Program-made: the position numbers and the translations under genes
In this document: one piece after another, positions 27,685 through 38,158 of the stretch
Numbering within the stretch: position 1 is the first letter of the stretch
Layout of the letters: each line of letters starts with the position of its first letter
Notes under the pieces: generated by a model
The model's input: the letters and a program-made list of their open reading frames with translations, nothing else
Told to the model about the DNA's origin: nothing
Database searches by the model: none
DNA from: Bacteroidota bacterium
Lineage (GTDB): Bacteria > Bacteroidota > Bacteroidia > Chitinophagales > BACL12
Direction of reading: 5' to 3'
Length of the DNA stretch: 64,000 nt
Assembly (NCBI GenBank): GCA_016706255.1
Contig: JADJJZ010000029.1
Location: 1,018,967-1,082,966, forward strand

Positions 27685-29745
27685 TTAATCAATTATAGAA
27701 ATAGAATAATTAATTGTAGTGCCATTATTTACCAAAGCAATTTGATAAACACCTGCTACTACTTCAGATAAATCAATTGACTGAACAAATGATTCAGCAT
27801 TAACATTAAGTGATGTAGTGTATACAATTTGACCAATTGCATTTACAACAGTTAATTCAAATGTCTGATCAGCATATCCATTTAAAGCAATATTAAATAA
27901 TCCGGAAGTAGGATTTGGATATACAGCAATGTTTTCCGCTACTGATTCAACACGTAAAGGAGTTGAGAAATAGTAATGATCAGTTAATGTTGATTTTAAT
28001 CCTTCATCAACACAAACTGAACGCACGTGATAGGCATAATCGGTACCTGGAGTTAATCCGGTTACGGTCCAATCTGTTAAACCACCGAGTACTTTTTTCT
28101 TAAGCACTAAAATTTCATCAATAGTATAAACTGAAAGATGATAACCATCAGCACCATCAGCAGGTTCCCAATCTAAATGTGCAGAGGTAGACGTAATTCC
28201 ATCAGCAGTTAAACCTGTTGGTTCAGGGCATAATGCGATATCACAAGCCAGATATGCAATAATATTTGCACGTAAATTCGCAGCATTTGGATCAGGATCA
28301 TGCCAGTTGTCGGTAGTCATACCACCAAACATAACCATACCTGAACCCCATGCTTTTTCAGCAAGCACAACATTTGAAGTTGCGAATGCATCAACCATTA
28401 AATTTGTTAATCCGGTACCTGTAACTGTGGCATGACCAAAGCTTGTTCCGGTATAACTAGTTCCGGCAGGTAAATTCGGACCATTAAAAATTGCGTGTCC
28501 GGCAGCACCTGCAGCAGCATCAGCATTAGATGTATAGTATGCATAAAATAATGATGTGCCCCCAAATCCGAAACTCATACCATCACCTTCATTAGGTGCT
28601 GCATTTAATAATAATTTTCCACCGGCATTAACCCATGATTCAATTGTAGAAATATTAGCAGTGAGGAAATTTTCTAATTCTATAGCATGACCATCTGACC
28701 CTTCAAGAAATACAAAACAATTGTCAGGCCCGAATACTGAAGGAACGTCTATGGTTTCAAAAAATCCTCTGTTCCAACCCACACCTTCTGCACCGAAAGT
28801 GGTAGTCATTGCGGTTGAATTATTTACAGTAAACCATGGCTCACCACCGGTAGTGTTAGAATAAATATACCATGCACCTGTACCGCTAACGGCACCAGTG
28901 TGACATACTTCTTCAGAGTAACTATCGTTGCCCGGATCTTCATCACCGGCAAGTGTAGTCCAAGCTGTAATATTATAACAACCTTCTGCACTGAAGTCCC
29001 AACCTTCGGGAGCAGTCCATGAAGCTGTTGAAAAAGCAGGTAATGTTCCAGGGAAAAATCCTGCAGTTACTAAACCACCATCAACCTGATAACTAACGGT
29101 AAATCCTGTGGCATCAGCAGAACCATAATTTTTCACGGTAACAATTACATCTTCTAAACCTAATCCGGGTCCTGTAGTTGGATTTGTAATATCGATTACA
29201 CCAACATCATTAACTGCACCGCCCATCAGATTTAGGGTATAATCTTCTGCTTCGCCATAACTGGAACTTGCACAAGGATCAAGCGGCACTGCTAATCCCG
29301 AAGGATAAATACAACGCACACGCATTCTTGTTGCTCCGCCAACCAATCCTGGTGGTACAGTAAAACTAAATGAGCCTGAACCGCCACCGGCTAAACTTAA
29401 TGTACCAATTACTTCATCGGTTTCAAATGAACCGTTCATATCGTAATCAATCCATGCAGTGTACGTTTGCGACCAGGTAGGATTATTGGTGCAGGTCATG
29501 GTGTAAGTATCGCCCATCAAAACATTCGCAGACAATGCAGTGTAGTCTGAATAGCCTACACCTGAAATGGCTCCTCCTGAAAATGTGTTTGATAAGTCGG
29601 CAACTGTTACACCATCAATGTAATCACCTTCAGCAGTTCCGGTTGTGTAAGCCGGCGTACAATACTGCGCAAAGGTGATGGTTGCACTTAAAGTAGCAAT
29701 GACAAATGTCATCAACATTCGTCGAAAAATTAAAGTGTGATTCAT
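27685..29745 (-). CDS. T9SS cargo with GEVED, CARDB-like, GATase-like and FN3 domains
   Basis: Secreted protein of 686 aa. After a signal peptide (about 1-26, ending TFAQ) comes a GEVED domain (about 28-172, with AWIDYDMNGSFE and SYGEAEDYTL). A CARDB-like beta-domain follows (about 176-285). The next unit (about 290-500) has FVFLEGSDGHAIELENFL, WVNAGGKLLLNAAPNEGD and MVMFGGMTTDNWHD, resembling a class-I glutamine-amidotransferase-like fold without a recognised nucleophile. A fibronectin III domain (about 505-600) and a T9SS sorting domain (about 608-686, NIAVYPNPTSGLFNIAL) end the protein. It is a close paralogue of the frameshifted gene at 32074-34123. Role unknown; probably surface binding. 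Confidence 0.82.
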   Translation of the reverse strand: MNHTLIFRRMLMTFVIATLSATITFAQYCTPAYTTGTAEGDYIDGVTVADLSNTFSGGAISGVGYSDYTALSANVLMGDTYTMTCTNNPTWSQTYTAWIDYDMNGSFETDEVIGTLSLAGGGSGSFSFTVPPGLVGGATRMRVRCIYPSGLAVPLDPCASSSYGEAEDYTLNLMGGAVNDVGVIDITNPTTGPGLGLEDVIVTVKNYGSADATGFTVSYQVDGGLVTAGFFPGTLPAFSTASWTAPEGWDFSAEGCYNITAWTTLAGDEDPGNDSYSEEVCHTGAVSGTGAWYIYSNTTGGEPWFTVNNSTAMTTTFGAEGVGWNRGFFETIDVPSVFGPDNCFVFLEGSDGHAIELENFLTANISTIESWVNAGGKLLLNAAPNEGDGMSFGFGGTSLFYAYYTSNADAAAGAAGHAIFNGPNLPAGTSYTGTSFGHATVTGTGLTNLMVDAFATSNVVLAEKAWGSGMVMFGGMTTDNWHDPDPNAANLRANIIAYLACDIALCPEPTGLTADGITSTSAHLDWEPADGADGYHLSVYTIDEILVLKKKVLGGLTDWTVTGLTPGTDYAYHVRSVCVDEGLKSTLTDHYYFSTPLRVESVAENIAVYPNPTSGLFNIALNGYADQTFELTVVNAIGQIVYTTSLNVNAESFVQSIDLSEVVAGVYQIALVNNGTTINYSISIID

Positions 29746-29891
29746 AAGCTTGTTGTTTAAGTTAATTAATAATCCAAGCTAAAATTAATTATCCTAAAAA
29801 ACAAATTTTTTACCATTTTTTTTGGTCGAACCATTTGAAAATCAGCAATTTATATAACTATAATATTAGTTTTATTTATATATATAGGCAT

Positions 29892-29925
29892 AAAAAAAGG
29901 GTGATAAAATTAATTATCACCCTTT
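29892..29925 (-). terminator. Intrinsic terminator of the second GEVED gene
   Basis: AAAGGGTGATAA and TTATCACCCTTT form a perfect 12-bp stem with a 6-nt loop. On the minus strand it is followed by seven T; 18 bp after the stop. Confidence 0.9.
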
Positions 29926-29943
29926 AAATAAATATTTAAAATA

Positions 29944-31872
29944 TTATTCTGTAACTACAATTGAATAATTAATTGTTTGTGTTGCATTACTTAAATTAAC
30001 CTGATACATACCAGGTGTAACATTTTGTAATGAAATAGTTTCAGTATAATCTGCACTATTAATATTAATTGGTTGTGAGTACACAATTTGTCCAATTGAA
30101 TTAAATACATTTAATGTAAAATAATTATTTTCATAACCACTAACATTAATTGTAAATGTTCCCTGATTTGGATTAGGGAATAAAGTAACACCACCTTCAA
30201 CATCGCCCATGCGTGCTAAAGTAGTCCAGTAATACCATTCAGTTGGAGAAGAAATTGCATCTTCATCATAACATACTGATTTAATTCTGAATGCATAAGT
30301 AGTTAATGGAGTTAAATTATCAACCATTGAATAAGAAGTTGAGTTAACACCTTTTTTAGCAATTAAACCTGTTGCTGTATTCCATAAAACTAATCTGTAT
30401 TGTTCAGCAGCATCAATACCTGTCCAATGCATAACGGCATCATTTTCTGTAATACCATCAACATATAAACCGGTAACTAATGGACAAACAGAAGGAATAA
30501 TTTCAACATTATAATCTTCAGTTTCACCATAAGTATATTCAGTGCAGGCAGTCATACCAATTGTGTTATATACTTCGCGAACGCGCATGCGGGTAGTTCC
30601 GATTGCTGCACCTGCAGGAACAGTAAAGTCGATAGCAGCAGGAGTAAATGCACCTAAGCCTGTTACTTCACCTAATTTTTCGGTTACTTCATCAAAAACA
30701 CCATCGTGGTTAAAATCAATCCATGCACCAACACCATTAAATGAGGTGTAAGAACCGGTAGTGATGGTAATAGTATAATCACCATCAGCTTCTAATGTTG
30801 TTGTTAAATCAGAATAATAAGTATAAAAAGGAGCAGCGCTTGCACCTGTTGTATTATTGATAACACCGATAGATACATTATCTACATAATCGCCATCGGA
30901 AGTACCAGTAATATAAGTAGGTGTGCAATAACAATCTACAGCAGCATTTTGAGCAACATAAACAGCATCAGAAGTTGCAGAAGAACCTGTAAATGTACAA
31001 GTAATTGTGCAGTGGTAATATGTTGCATCAGGTTGTGAAGTTGTTAAATTAAATGCAGTAGCACCTGCTATGTCTGTCCATGAAATTCCATCTGGAGAAG
31101 AAGCCCACTGGTAAGAAATACCGGCAGCATAAATTGGGTCAACAGAAACGGTAAAGTTGTCATCAGAACAAACAGATTCCATAGTAGAAACTGCAGCACC
31201 TGCTGTTGGTACATCAGCACAATCGTCGCCGGTTGTTAATGTGAAAATAATTTGCGGACGAGTAGTTGATGTTCCGGAATATTCGATACCGGCATAATCA
31301 CACACATTCACTTCAACATCTGAGCGATAAGAGCGTGAGCCATTAAAACCTAAACCTGTAGTCCAGATTACCTGACCATTTTCTTCCCATTCACCTTCAG
31401 GTACGCCGCCACATATTTCAACAAGTACGTTTGAAGTGCCATCCCAGGTAATAGGTGATGCAAATGTGAATGTATTAACGCCTGTAACAGGAATATAATT
31501 TGTTGGTCCCCAAACTACAGAAGCACCTGCTTCCCAACCTTCTAGGGTTAAAGAAGTTGTAGGTGTGGTCATAATTTTAACAGTATAGTTTTCCATTACA
31601 CCACCATCAGCATCGATAATTACATAAGGGAAAGCCATGGTAAAAGATAACGCAGTTAATTCGCCGGCAGTCATACCCGCTGCTGCCATTTCTGAAGCAA
31701 GGTATAAATATTGGGCACGTTGCGTTTTGTAATAATCACCAAAAGGTGTCGGATGGGTTGTAGTTCCGTTGCTGCCGTTATTGGCGCCAACAGTAAACGT
31801 TTGTGCAAAGGACGCTCCTGTCCACAACATCAAACCTACCGTCAAACTACAAAGGAGTAATTTTTTTCTCAT
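29944..31872 (-). CDS. T9SS cargo with GEVED and FN3 domains
   Basis: Secreted protein of 642 aa. The signal peptide (about 1-23) ends GASFAQ. An N-terminal beta-rich unit (about 25-215) of unclear family is followed by an Ig-like segment (about 218-310: YQWASSPDGISWTDIAGAT). GEVED comes next (about 316-455: AWIDFNHDGVFDE, TYGETEDYNV), then FN3 (about 460-550) and a T9SS sorting domain (about 560-642: VTLFPNPNQGTFTINVSGYE). Its last 170 residues closely resemble those of the neighbouring frameshifted gene, so the tails are duplicated. It has its own terminator. Confidence 0.82.
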   Translation of the reverse strand: MRKKLLLCSLTVGLMLWTGASFAQTFTVGANNGSNGTTTHPTPFGDYYKTQRAQYLYLASEMAAAGMTAGELTALSFTMAFPYVIIDADGGVMENYTVKIMTTPTTSLTLEGWEAGASVVWGPTNYIPVTGVNTFTFASPITWDGTSNVLVEICGGVPEGEWEENGQVIWTTGLGFNGSRSYRSDVEVNVCDYAGIEYSGTSTTRPQIIFTLTTGDDCADVPTAGAAVSTMESVCSDDNFTVSVDPIYAAGISYQWASSPDGISWTDIAGATAFNLTTSQPDATYYHCTITCTFTGSSATSDAVYVAQNAAVDCYCTPTYITGTSDGDYVDNVSIGVINNTTGASAAPFYTYYSDLTTTLEADGDYTITITTGSYTSFNGVGAWIDFNHDGVFDEVTEKLGEVTGLGAFTPAAIDFTVPAGAAIGTTRMRVREVYNTIGMTACTEYTYGETEDYNVEIIPSVCPLVTGLYVDGITENDAVMHWTGIDAAEQYRLVLWNTATGLIAKKGVNSTSYSMVDNLTPLTTYAFRIKSVCYDEDAISSPTEWYYWTTLARMGDVEGGVTLFPNPNQGTFTINVSGYENNYFTLNVFNSIGQIVYSQPININSADYTETISLQNVTPGMYQVNLSNATQTINYSIVVTE

Positions 31873-32021
31873 GATTAAAGTTTTATTTGATTGATTGTTA
31901 ATAATAAAGTGAAGATAGGCAATTTTACCCTAATGGTTTAAACTTTGTAAGTATTAATTAAATATCAGTGCAGCACTAAATGTGACAGGAAAACCAGCAC
32001 ATTAAAGTGTATGGTAAGCAA

Positions 32022-32051
32022 TAAAAAAGGGCAGCCCAAACGAGCTGCCCT
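32022..32051 (-). terminator. Intrinsic terminator of the third GEVED gene
   Basis: AGGGCAGC (32028-32035) and GCTGCCCT (32044-32051) with an 8-nt loop; a T run follows on the minus strand. It lies 22 bp past the stop. Confidence 0.88.
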
Positions 32052-32073
32052 ATATCTTTAAAAAACGAAATTA

Positions 32074-34123
32074 TTATTCAGTTACTACAATTGAGTAATT
32101 GAGGTTTTGATTTTCGTTGCTTAAATTAATCTGATACATTCCTGCAGTTACATTATCTAAAGAAATATATTCAGTATAATTATTAGAATTGATATCAATG
32201 TTTTTAGTATAAACAACCTGACCAACAGAATTCATCACAGTTAATGTCATTGCATTATTTTCTAAACCTGCAATATTAACTGTAAATGCACCATTGTTCG
32301 GGTTTGGATATAAACTAATACCACCTTCTACTTCACCGATACGGCCTAAAGTAGTCCAGTAGTACCAAGGTGAAGGTGTAGAAATATCAGCTAAATCATC
32401 ATAACAAACTGTTTTAACACGGAAAGCATATGTAGTTAACGGTGTTAATTTATCAGTTAAGTCATAAGAGTTAGTTGTTGCTTTTCTTTTAGCAATAACA
32501 CCAGTTGCTGTGTTTTGTAATACAAAACGATATTGATCAGCACCGGCAACTTCATTCCAATGACAAACTGCGTCGTTATCAGTAATTCCATCAACAAATA
32601 AACCTGTTGGAGTTTCACAAATTACAACTGCAGATTCACCGCAAGATGCATAAGAAAGAATATTTGCACGTAAGTTAGCAGCTTCTGCTAAAGGTGAATG
32701 GTAATTAGTAGTAGTCATACCACCAAAAACAACTAAACCTGCACCGTAAGGTAATTCAGATAATACGTTTGTTCCAGGCGCAAAAGCATCTTCCATAATA
32801 CCAACTGCACCACCACCGCTAATTGAAGCGTGACCGAATGAAGTTCCGGTATAAGAAGTTACTATCGGTGTATAAGGACCGTTAAATACAGGATGTGTTA
32901 CATCAATTGCATTTGCAGTTCCGGTACTATGCATAGTTGCAGTTAACACCACCAAATCCAAAGCTCATACCATCACCTTCATTAGGTGCAGCATTGATAA
33001 ATAAACGACCACCTGCATAAACCCATGCTTCAATAGCAGCCATATTTGCAACTAAGAAGTTTTCTAATTCAATTGCATGTCCATCGCTACCTTCCATATA
33101 AATGAAAGCAGTAGATGGTGAGAATGCAGCAGCTGCATCAACAGTTTCATAATATTCAGTTGTATAACCACCTGCAGTAAATACTGTAGTCATAGCAGCA
33201 GAACATGTGGTATTAAACCATGGTTCGCCACCTGTTGTATTAGACAACATGAAATAAACGTTACCAGCAGCAACACAAAGGTTACAAACTGAAGCGTCTT
33301 CACCATCATTAGCTGCAAATCCGTCAGATACCCAAGAAGTATTAGATGAAATCATATAGCAACCATCAGCGGTAAAATCGTAAGTAGCAGCAAATGTGTA
33401 TGAAGCACTTGTTCCGGCAGCAAGTGTGCCTGGATAAGATTCAGTAACAACAGCACCACCGTCTACACTGTATTGAACAGAAAAATCAGATGCATCACTA
33501 GTACCATAATTGGTAACAGTAACAGTAATTGATTCAGCTCCAAGTCCGCCGCCTGTAACAGGAGAAGTAATTGCAGATACACCTAAATCGAATTCAGACG
33601 CAGGTCCGAAATCAACAGTGTAATCTTCAGCTTCACCATAAGTTGCAGAAGCACAAGGATCCATTGTTGCTAAACCGGTAGGATAAATACAACGAACGCG
33701 CATTGTAGTTGCTCCCGGCATTGCATCAGCTGCAGTTGTGAAAGAGATATCTCCACTAGCACCTGCAAGTAAACTAATAATACCTAATTGCTCATCTGCA
33801 TCAAATGAACCGTTTTGATCGTAATCAATCCATGCAGAATAAGTTTCACCCCAGTTTGGTGTATTATACAATGTCATTGTATAAGTAGTTGCTTCATCAA
33901 GCGACGTTGATAAAAAGGTATAATCAGAATACCCTGTACCTGTTATAGCACCACCGGTTTCTGTATTTGAAATTGCACCAAGAACTACACCGTTCACGTA
34001 GTCGTTATCCCCGGTACCCGTAACGTACTCAGGCGTGCAATATTGCCCAAAACTTGCAGCAGATATAAACAGCATGCAAGCCATAGTTAAAATTGAGCGC
34101 ATTTTTAAGTTAAATTTGATCAT
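32074..34123 (-). pseudogene. T9SS cargo with GEVED and GATase-like domains, frameshifted
   Basis: Two overlapping open frames (34123-32927, 398 aa, and 32961-32074, 295 aa) together match the 686 aa paralogue end to end. The first covers signal peptide, GEVED, CARDB-like and the front of the GATase-like unit, ending at GDGMSFGFGGVNCNYA then TAG. The second resumes with STGTANAIDVTHPVFNGP and continues to FN3 and the T9SS tail (ISLYPNPNNGAFTVNI). Adding one base near 32948 restores a single frame of about 680 codons. Both halves keep good coding character, so either the break is recent or it is a consensus error. If real, the product lacks its sorting domain and would not be exported by T9SS. 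Confidence 0.85.
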
Positions 34124-34561
34124 AAGTGTTTGATTTTAATGGTTATTTATTGTTAGAAAATTATTGTCACTTTTTTGATTGCGTAAATATCATTAATTAT
34201 TTACAATGAAATTATTATATTATATGTTTATACACATAAATTAAACAGGTCTTCGCAACATCGCTTTAAATTGGGTGTTTCGTATTTGTTTTCTCATTGC
34301 AGGGTCTCGCTTGTTAATTTAGATGAAACATTTACCGATTCGGTTGGACGCTCCTATCTATTATTAAAAAATTGTTGTTTGAATTATACAATTCAAACGC
34401 TCAATGACATACGGTTTTATACAAACTGTTATATTGGTATTAGGTCGCATTTTTCAGTTTGAGATTACAAGGTAGTGATTATTGGCTTTTTATCAAAAAA
34501 AAATGCAAAAAAAAGCCTCTTTTAATGCAAAATTGTCAGTAATACGCTGAAAATCAAGTTC
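34124..34561. other. Intergenic, no gene
   Basis: About 440 bp between two minus-strand genes. The right part (34496-34525) has a short hairpin AAAAG-AGG-CTTTT followed by T on the minus strand, which may be a weak terminator for the amine-catabolism operon. The left part should hold the promoter of the frameshifted cargo gene, but no strong consensus box was found. The plus-strand open frame at 34271-34462 looks non-coding. Confidence 0.4.
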
Positions 34562-36118
34562 CTATAACTGCGGATTGCCGGCAATATAGGTTTGTTCAAC
34601 CTGGTCCGGATTGGGGTCAAAGCTGTTTAATACCGTAAAATCAGCCCATTTCCCTGCTGTAATGGAACCCATTTTTTGGTGTGCGCCTGTTACTGTAGCA
34701 CTTCCCATAGTATATGCGTATAAAGCCTCAGTAAGTGTTATTTTTTGTTGGGGAGATATCACTGTTCCATTATTGGTAGTTCTGTTTAAAGCAGCATGTA
34801 TGTTGTATAAAGGATGATAGGATTTAACTACCGGCGCATCTGTAGATAATGCGAGTTGAACACCGAAATCCAAAACACTTCTTACAGGATATAAATAATT
34901 TAAATAATGCTCAGGAACATAATTCAGGAAATTATTTCCCAGCTCGCTAATAAAAATGGGTTGCATTATTGCTGAAATATGATATTTAAACATGGCTTCC
35001 AGATGTTCATGAGAAGGCAGCCCCAAATGTTCGATTCTGTGACATAAATTTTTTAGGTTAAAAGGAGCAATCGATGTATATACATCAATTACCAGGTCGA
35101 TGGCTGAATCTCCAATTGCATGTGTTGCTAACATAAATCCTGCTTCTTGCGATTCCATTGCTAATTGACGAAATATGTTTTTTTCTAAACGCAACACACC
35201 ATGTTCATTTGAATTTTTATATGGTTCAATAAGTGCTGCTGTTTTTCCGCTTATTCCGCCATCTGCAAAAAACTTTACCGTATTTACAATTAGGTGTTCA
35301 CTATAATACGGTTCAGGATTTGGATATACTTTATTTGCACCATCAGGAACGCGTATCGGAATTGCATTTATGCGAATAATTAATTCACCATCTGCATCCA
35401 TTTGTTTATATACCTGTAATAAATCTCTATCTACTGCAGGATCGGTTGCTGCTGTAATTCCGTATTGTAAAAATTGTTGTTGCGCAGCTAAAATCATTTC
35501 CCGCAATTCAGCGGCTGTATATTTTGGTATTTTAGATAAAATTAATCCGATTGCAGTTTCAGTAAAATGCCCTGCTACAGCGCCATCAGCCATTAATTTC
35601 ATTTCACCACCTTTCGGCACAGGCGTATGGATATCAATTTCTGCTAATTCAAGTGCTTTTGTATTTACAATTATTTGATGTGCACAGGTGCGGGTTACAC
35701 AAATTGGTTTATCTGTTGCAATTGCATCTAAATCAGCTTTCGTGGGCATACGTTGTTCAATAAAATCGGCTTCATTAAAACCTCTTGCCTGTATCCAATT
35801 TAATTGCGGATTTTTTGCTGCGTATGCAGATAGTAATTCCTGCATTTCGGTAATACTTTTTACGCCACGTAAATCCAGCATACCATGTATTAAATTCCCA
35901 ACCTTCCAGATATGAATATGTGCATCATTAAAACCCGGAACTACAAATTTTTTATTTAAATCGATTAGAATAGCAATATTATTTTTTTCAGCTAATATTG
36001 TTTCATCTGAACCCACTTTGGTGAAATTTCCATCTTCAACAATAAATGCAGTAGCCTCAGGAAGTTGTTCATCCTGAGTCAGCACTTTACCATTAAAAAA
36101 TATCTTTCTCACCGACAT
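34562..36118 (-). CDS. YtcJ-type metal-dependent amidohydrolase
   Basis: The 518 aa protein belongs to the Amidohydro_3 group. The N-terminal beta-sandwich part (NGKVLTQDEQLPEATAFIVEDG) is followed by the metal-binding strand VVPGFNDAHIHIW (HxH, about 56-68). Later ligands lie in LATHAIGDSAIDLVIDVY and CHRIEHLGLPSHE, and the aspartate in ALSTDAPVVKSYHPLYNIHAAL. The end GKWADFTVLNSFDPNP closes the sandwich. Characterised relatives hydrolyse amide or N-acyl bonds; no signal peptide, so cytoplasmic. It is the last gene of the ten-gene operon, 6 bp after an aminotransferase, and ends in TAG. I infer it releases an amine or acid from an amide that enters the pathway. Confidence 0.82.
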   Translation of the reverse strand: MSVRKIFFNGKVLTQDEQLPEATAFIVEDGNFTKVGSDETILAEKNNIAILIDLNKKFVVPGFNDAHIHIWKVGNLIHGMLDLRGVKSITEMQELLSAYAAKNPQLNWIQARGFNEADFIEQRMPTKADLDAIATDKPICVTRTCAHQIIVNTKALELAEIDIHTPVPKGGEMKLMADGAVAGHFTETAIGLILSKIPKYTAAELREMILAAQQQFLQYGITAATDPAVDRDLLQVYKQMDADGELIIRINAIPIRVPDGANKVYPNPEPYYSEHLIVNTVKFFADGGISGKTAALIEPYKNSNEHGVLRLEKNIFRQLAMESQEAGFMLATHAIGDSAIDLVIDVYTSIAPFNLKNLCHRIEHLGLPSHEHLEAMFKYHISAIMQPIFISELGNNFLNYVPEHYLNYLYPVRSVLDFGVQLALSTDAPVVKSYHPLYNIHAALNRTTNNGTVISPQQKITLTEALYAYTMGSATVTGAHQKMGSITAGKWADFTVLNSFDPNPDQVEQTYIAGNPQL

Positions 36119-36124
36119 CCAAAT

Positions 36125-37468
36125 TTATTTAGCTCTTTTCTCCTGTGCGCGTTGAATCGCATTTTCCAAAACCTGTAAACCTTCTGCTAACTGTTCATCG
36201 GTCATTACAATTGGTGGCAACAACCGGATACAATTTGAATATAACCCTGCACGAATTAATATAATTCCATGACTAACGGCATCTTTAATTATTTCCATGG
36301 CAATTTCAACATCGGGTTCTTTGCTATCACGGTCTTTCACAAATTCTACCAGCAACATGGCACCTAACCCACGAACATCTCCAATACAAGCATATTTATT
36401 TTTCCAGTTATTTAATGTTGTTGAAATTAAATCACCAACATGATTTACACGAGCTAAAAATGATTCAGATGAAAGAATTTTCAGTGCTTCAATCGCAGCA
36501 ACACAAGCTAAAGGGTTACCACCATATGTACCGCCCACCCCACCTAAATGTGGAGCATCAATAATTTCAGCTTTACCGGTTATTGCACTAATTGGCATAC
36601 CTGCACCAATCGATTTTGCCATACAAATAATATCAGGCACAACATTAAAATGTGCGCAGGCAAATAATTTTCCTGTTCTTCCTGCACCACACTGAATTTC
36701 ATCAAAAATTAAAACAATACCATGTGCATCAGCTACAGCACGGAGCTTTTGTAAAAATTGTTCCGGCATTGGAATAAATCCGCCCTCACCCTGCACCGGT
36801 TCAATAATTATTGCAGCAACACTGTCCGGATCAATTTGCGCAATCATTGCCGTTTCAAATTGCTGAATACAAAAATTTATATATTCTGCATCAGTAAATT
36901 GTTTTGGTTTACGATACATATTCGGAGCAGGTAAACGCACAATATCACTCACATAAGGTCCGAAACCTTTTTTAAATAATGCATATTTACTGGTAAGCGA
37001 TAAGGTTAATAATGTTCGGCCATGATAACCACCTTCAAAACAAATTACGGCACTGCGTTTAGTATAATATCTGGCAATATTTACTGCATTTTCTACAGCC
37101 TCACTCCCACTGTTAGCGAGCAATGTTTTTTTGGGGAAGTTACCCGGTGTTAAACTGTTTAATAATTCTGCTAATTCAACATAAGGCTCGGGTGTTGCAA
37201 CTAAGGAACAGATATGAATATATTTATCAAGTTGTTCCTTCATTGCATCAATAACCTGTTTGTTGCTATGACCAATATTCATCATGCCGATACCACCTGC
37301 AAAATCAAGTAGGGTATTTCCATCGGCATCAATTACTACACCACCATCGGCAGACACTACAGCTACTTCCGTTGATTTAGCTAAACCTGCAGGCATAGCA
37401 TTTTTACGACGCTGCATCATTTCAATCGATTTAGGTCCGGGGATGGCTGTTTTTAAATTAATAGTCAT
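36125..37468 (-). CDS. gabT: 4-aminobutyrate aminotransferase-like class-III aminotransferase
   Basis: PLP enzyme of 447 aa. The order of motifs is that of GabT: FAGGIGMMNIGHSN, LLANSGSEAVENAVNIAR, CFEGGYHGRTLLTLSLTSK, EPVQGEGGFIPMP, LIFDEIQCGAGRTGKLFACAHF (Asp binds the pyridine N), CMAKSIGAGMPIS (Schiff-base Lys) and GGTYGGNPLACVAAIEAL. It transfers an omega-amino group, probably from GABA to 2-oxoglutarate, giving succinate semialdehyde. It lies 37 bp after a GNAT gene in the operon. A second class-III aminotransferase is at 41011-42330. Which of the two uses GABA and which a diamine cannot be settled from sequence. Confidence 0.88.
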   Translation of the reverse strand: MTINLKTAIPGPKSIEMMQRRKNAMPAGLAKSTEVAVVSADGGVVIDADGNTLLDFAGGIGMMNIGHSNKQVIDAMKEQLDKYIHICSLVATPEPYVELAELLNSLTPGNFPKKTLLANSGSEAVENAVNIARYYTKRSAVICFEGGYHGRTLLTLSLTSKYALFKKGFGPYVSDIVRLPAPNMYRKPKQFTDAEYINFCIQQFETAMIAQIDPDSVAAIIIEPVQGEGGFIPMPEQFLQKLRAVADAHGIVLIFDEIQCGAGRTGKLFACAHFNVVPDIICMAKSIGAGMPISAITGKAEIIDAPHLGGVGGTYGGNPLACVAAIEALKILSSESFLARVNHVGDLISTTLNNWKNKYACIGDVRGLGAMLLVEFVKDRDSKEPDVEIAMEIIKDAVSHGIILIRAGLYSNCIRLLPPIVMTDEQLAEGLQVLENAIQRAQEKRAK

Positions 37469-37505
37469 AATATTTTTTTTCAGATGAATAATTTAATGCG
37501 CAAAT

Positions 37506-38144
37506 TTATAATTCCATTACAATAATTGCTCCAGCATTTCCGCAGGTTGGGTCGTTCAGATAATCTTTCATTAAACCAACAATTTGAAACCCGATTTTTT
37601 CCTGCACAGAAACTGTCGGATCAAATAGTTCATGATTTTTTACTTTTTCATAATAGGTTTCTATATCCATTTTATCTGCATAATTTACATAACCATTGAG
37701 CATTCCAACAGTGAGCTGCCCTTTACATCCTAATTGTTCTGCAATTTGATTGCGCAACTGATAAAATGTTTTTGCAATGCCCATTCCGCGATAATCGGGA
37801 TGTACACTTACATCTAATTTACCATACAACCATTCACCATCAGGTTCATGATTGGTCAGCCAGCCTCCTGCCACGGTTTCACTAAAAGTGTGGTGTTCCG
37901 GATTTTCCACATTGAAATGATAACGCATCGTTGTAGTTCCACCAATAATACGGTTTCCATCTACAGCAACTAACTGACCTTCAGGAAATATTTCCAGGTG
38001 TTTTAAATAATGCGCTTCGTGCAAAATTTCATCTTCCGCCAAATTCGGAAAAACGATATATTGCAATAACTCCAATGCCCTCGCATCCTGAGGTAATGTA
38101 TGACGAATTACAATTTTATCTGATAAATGATAGGATTTTAACAT
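37506..38144 (-). CDS. GNAT-family N-acetyltransferase
   Basis: The 212 aa protein begins with a GNAT-like first strand (IVIRHTLPQDARALELLQYIVFP). The conserved core has DGNRIIGGTTTMRYHF and, near 115-135, DVSVHPDYRGMGIAKTFYQLRNQIAEQ, where RGMGIA is the acetyl-CoA pyrophosphate loop. Substrate unknown. Its place inside the amine locus makes acetylation or detoxification of a diamine or amino acid plausible, but this is inference. Spacing is 14 bp after the antiporter and 37 bp before gabT. Confidence 0.82.
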   Translation of the reverse strand: MLKSYHLSDKIVIRHTLPQDARALELLQYIVFPNLAEDEILHEAHYLKHLEIFPEGQLVAVDGNRIIGGTTTMRYHFNVENPEHHTFSETVAGGWLTNHEPDGEWLYGKLDVSVHPDYRGMGIAKTFYQLRNQIAEQLGCKGQLTVGMLNGYVNYADKMDIETYYEKVKNHELFDPTVSVQEKIGFQIVGLMKDYLNDPTCGNAGAIIVMEL

Positions 38145-38158
38145 AATTTTTTCTGCTT

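Noticed and set aside
34271..34462. A 63-codon plus-strand open frame between two minus genes
   Set aside because: No family motif, no promoter box, and unlike coding sequence nearby.
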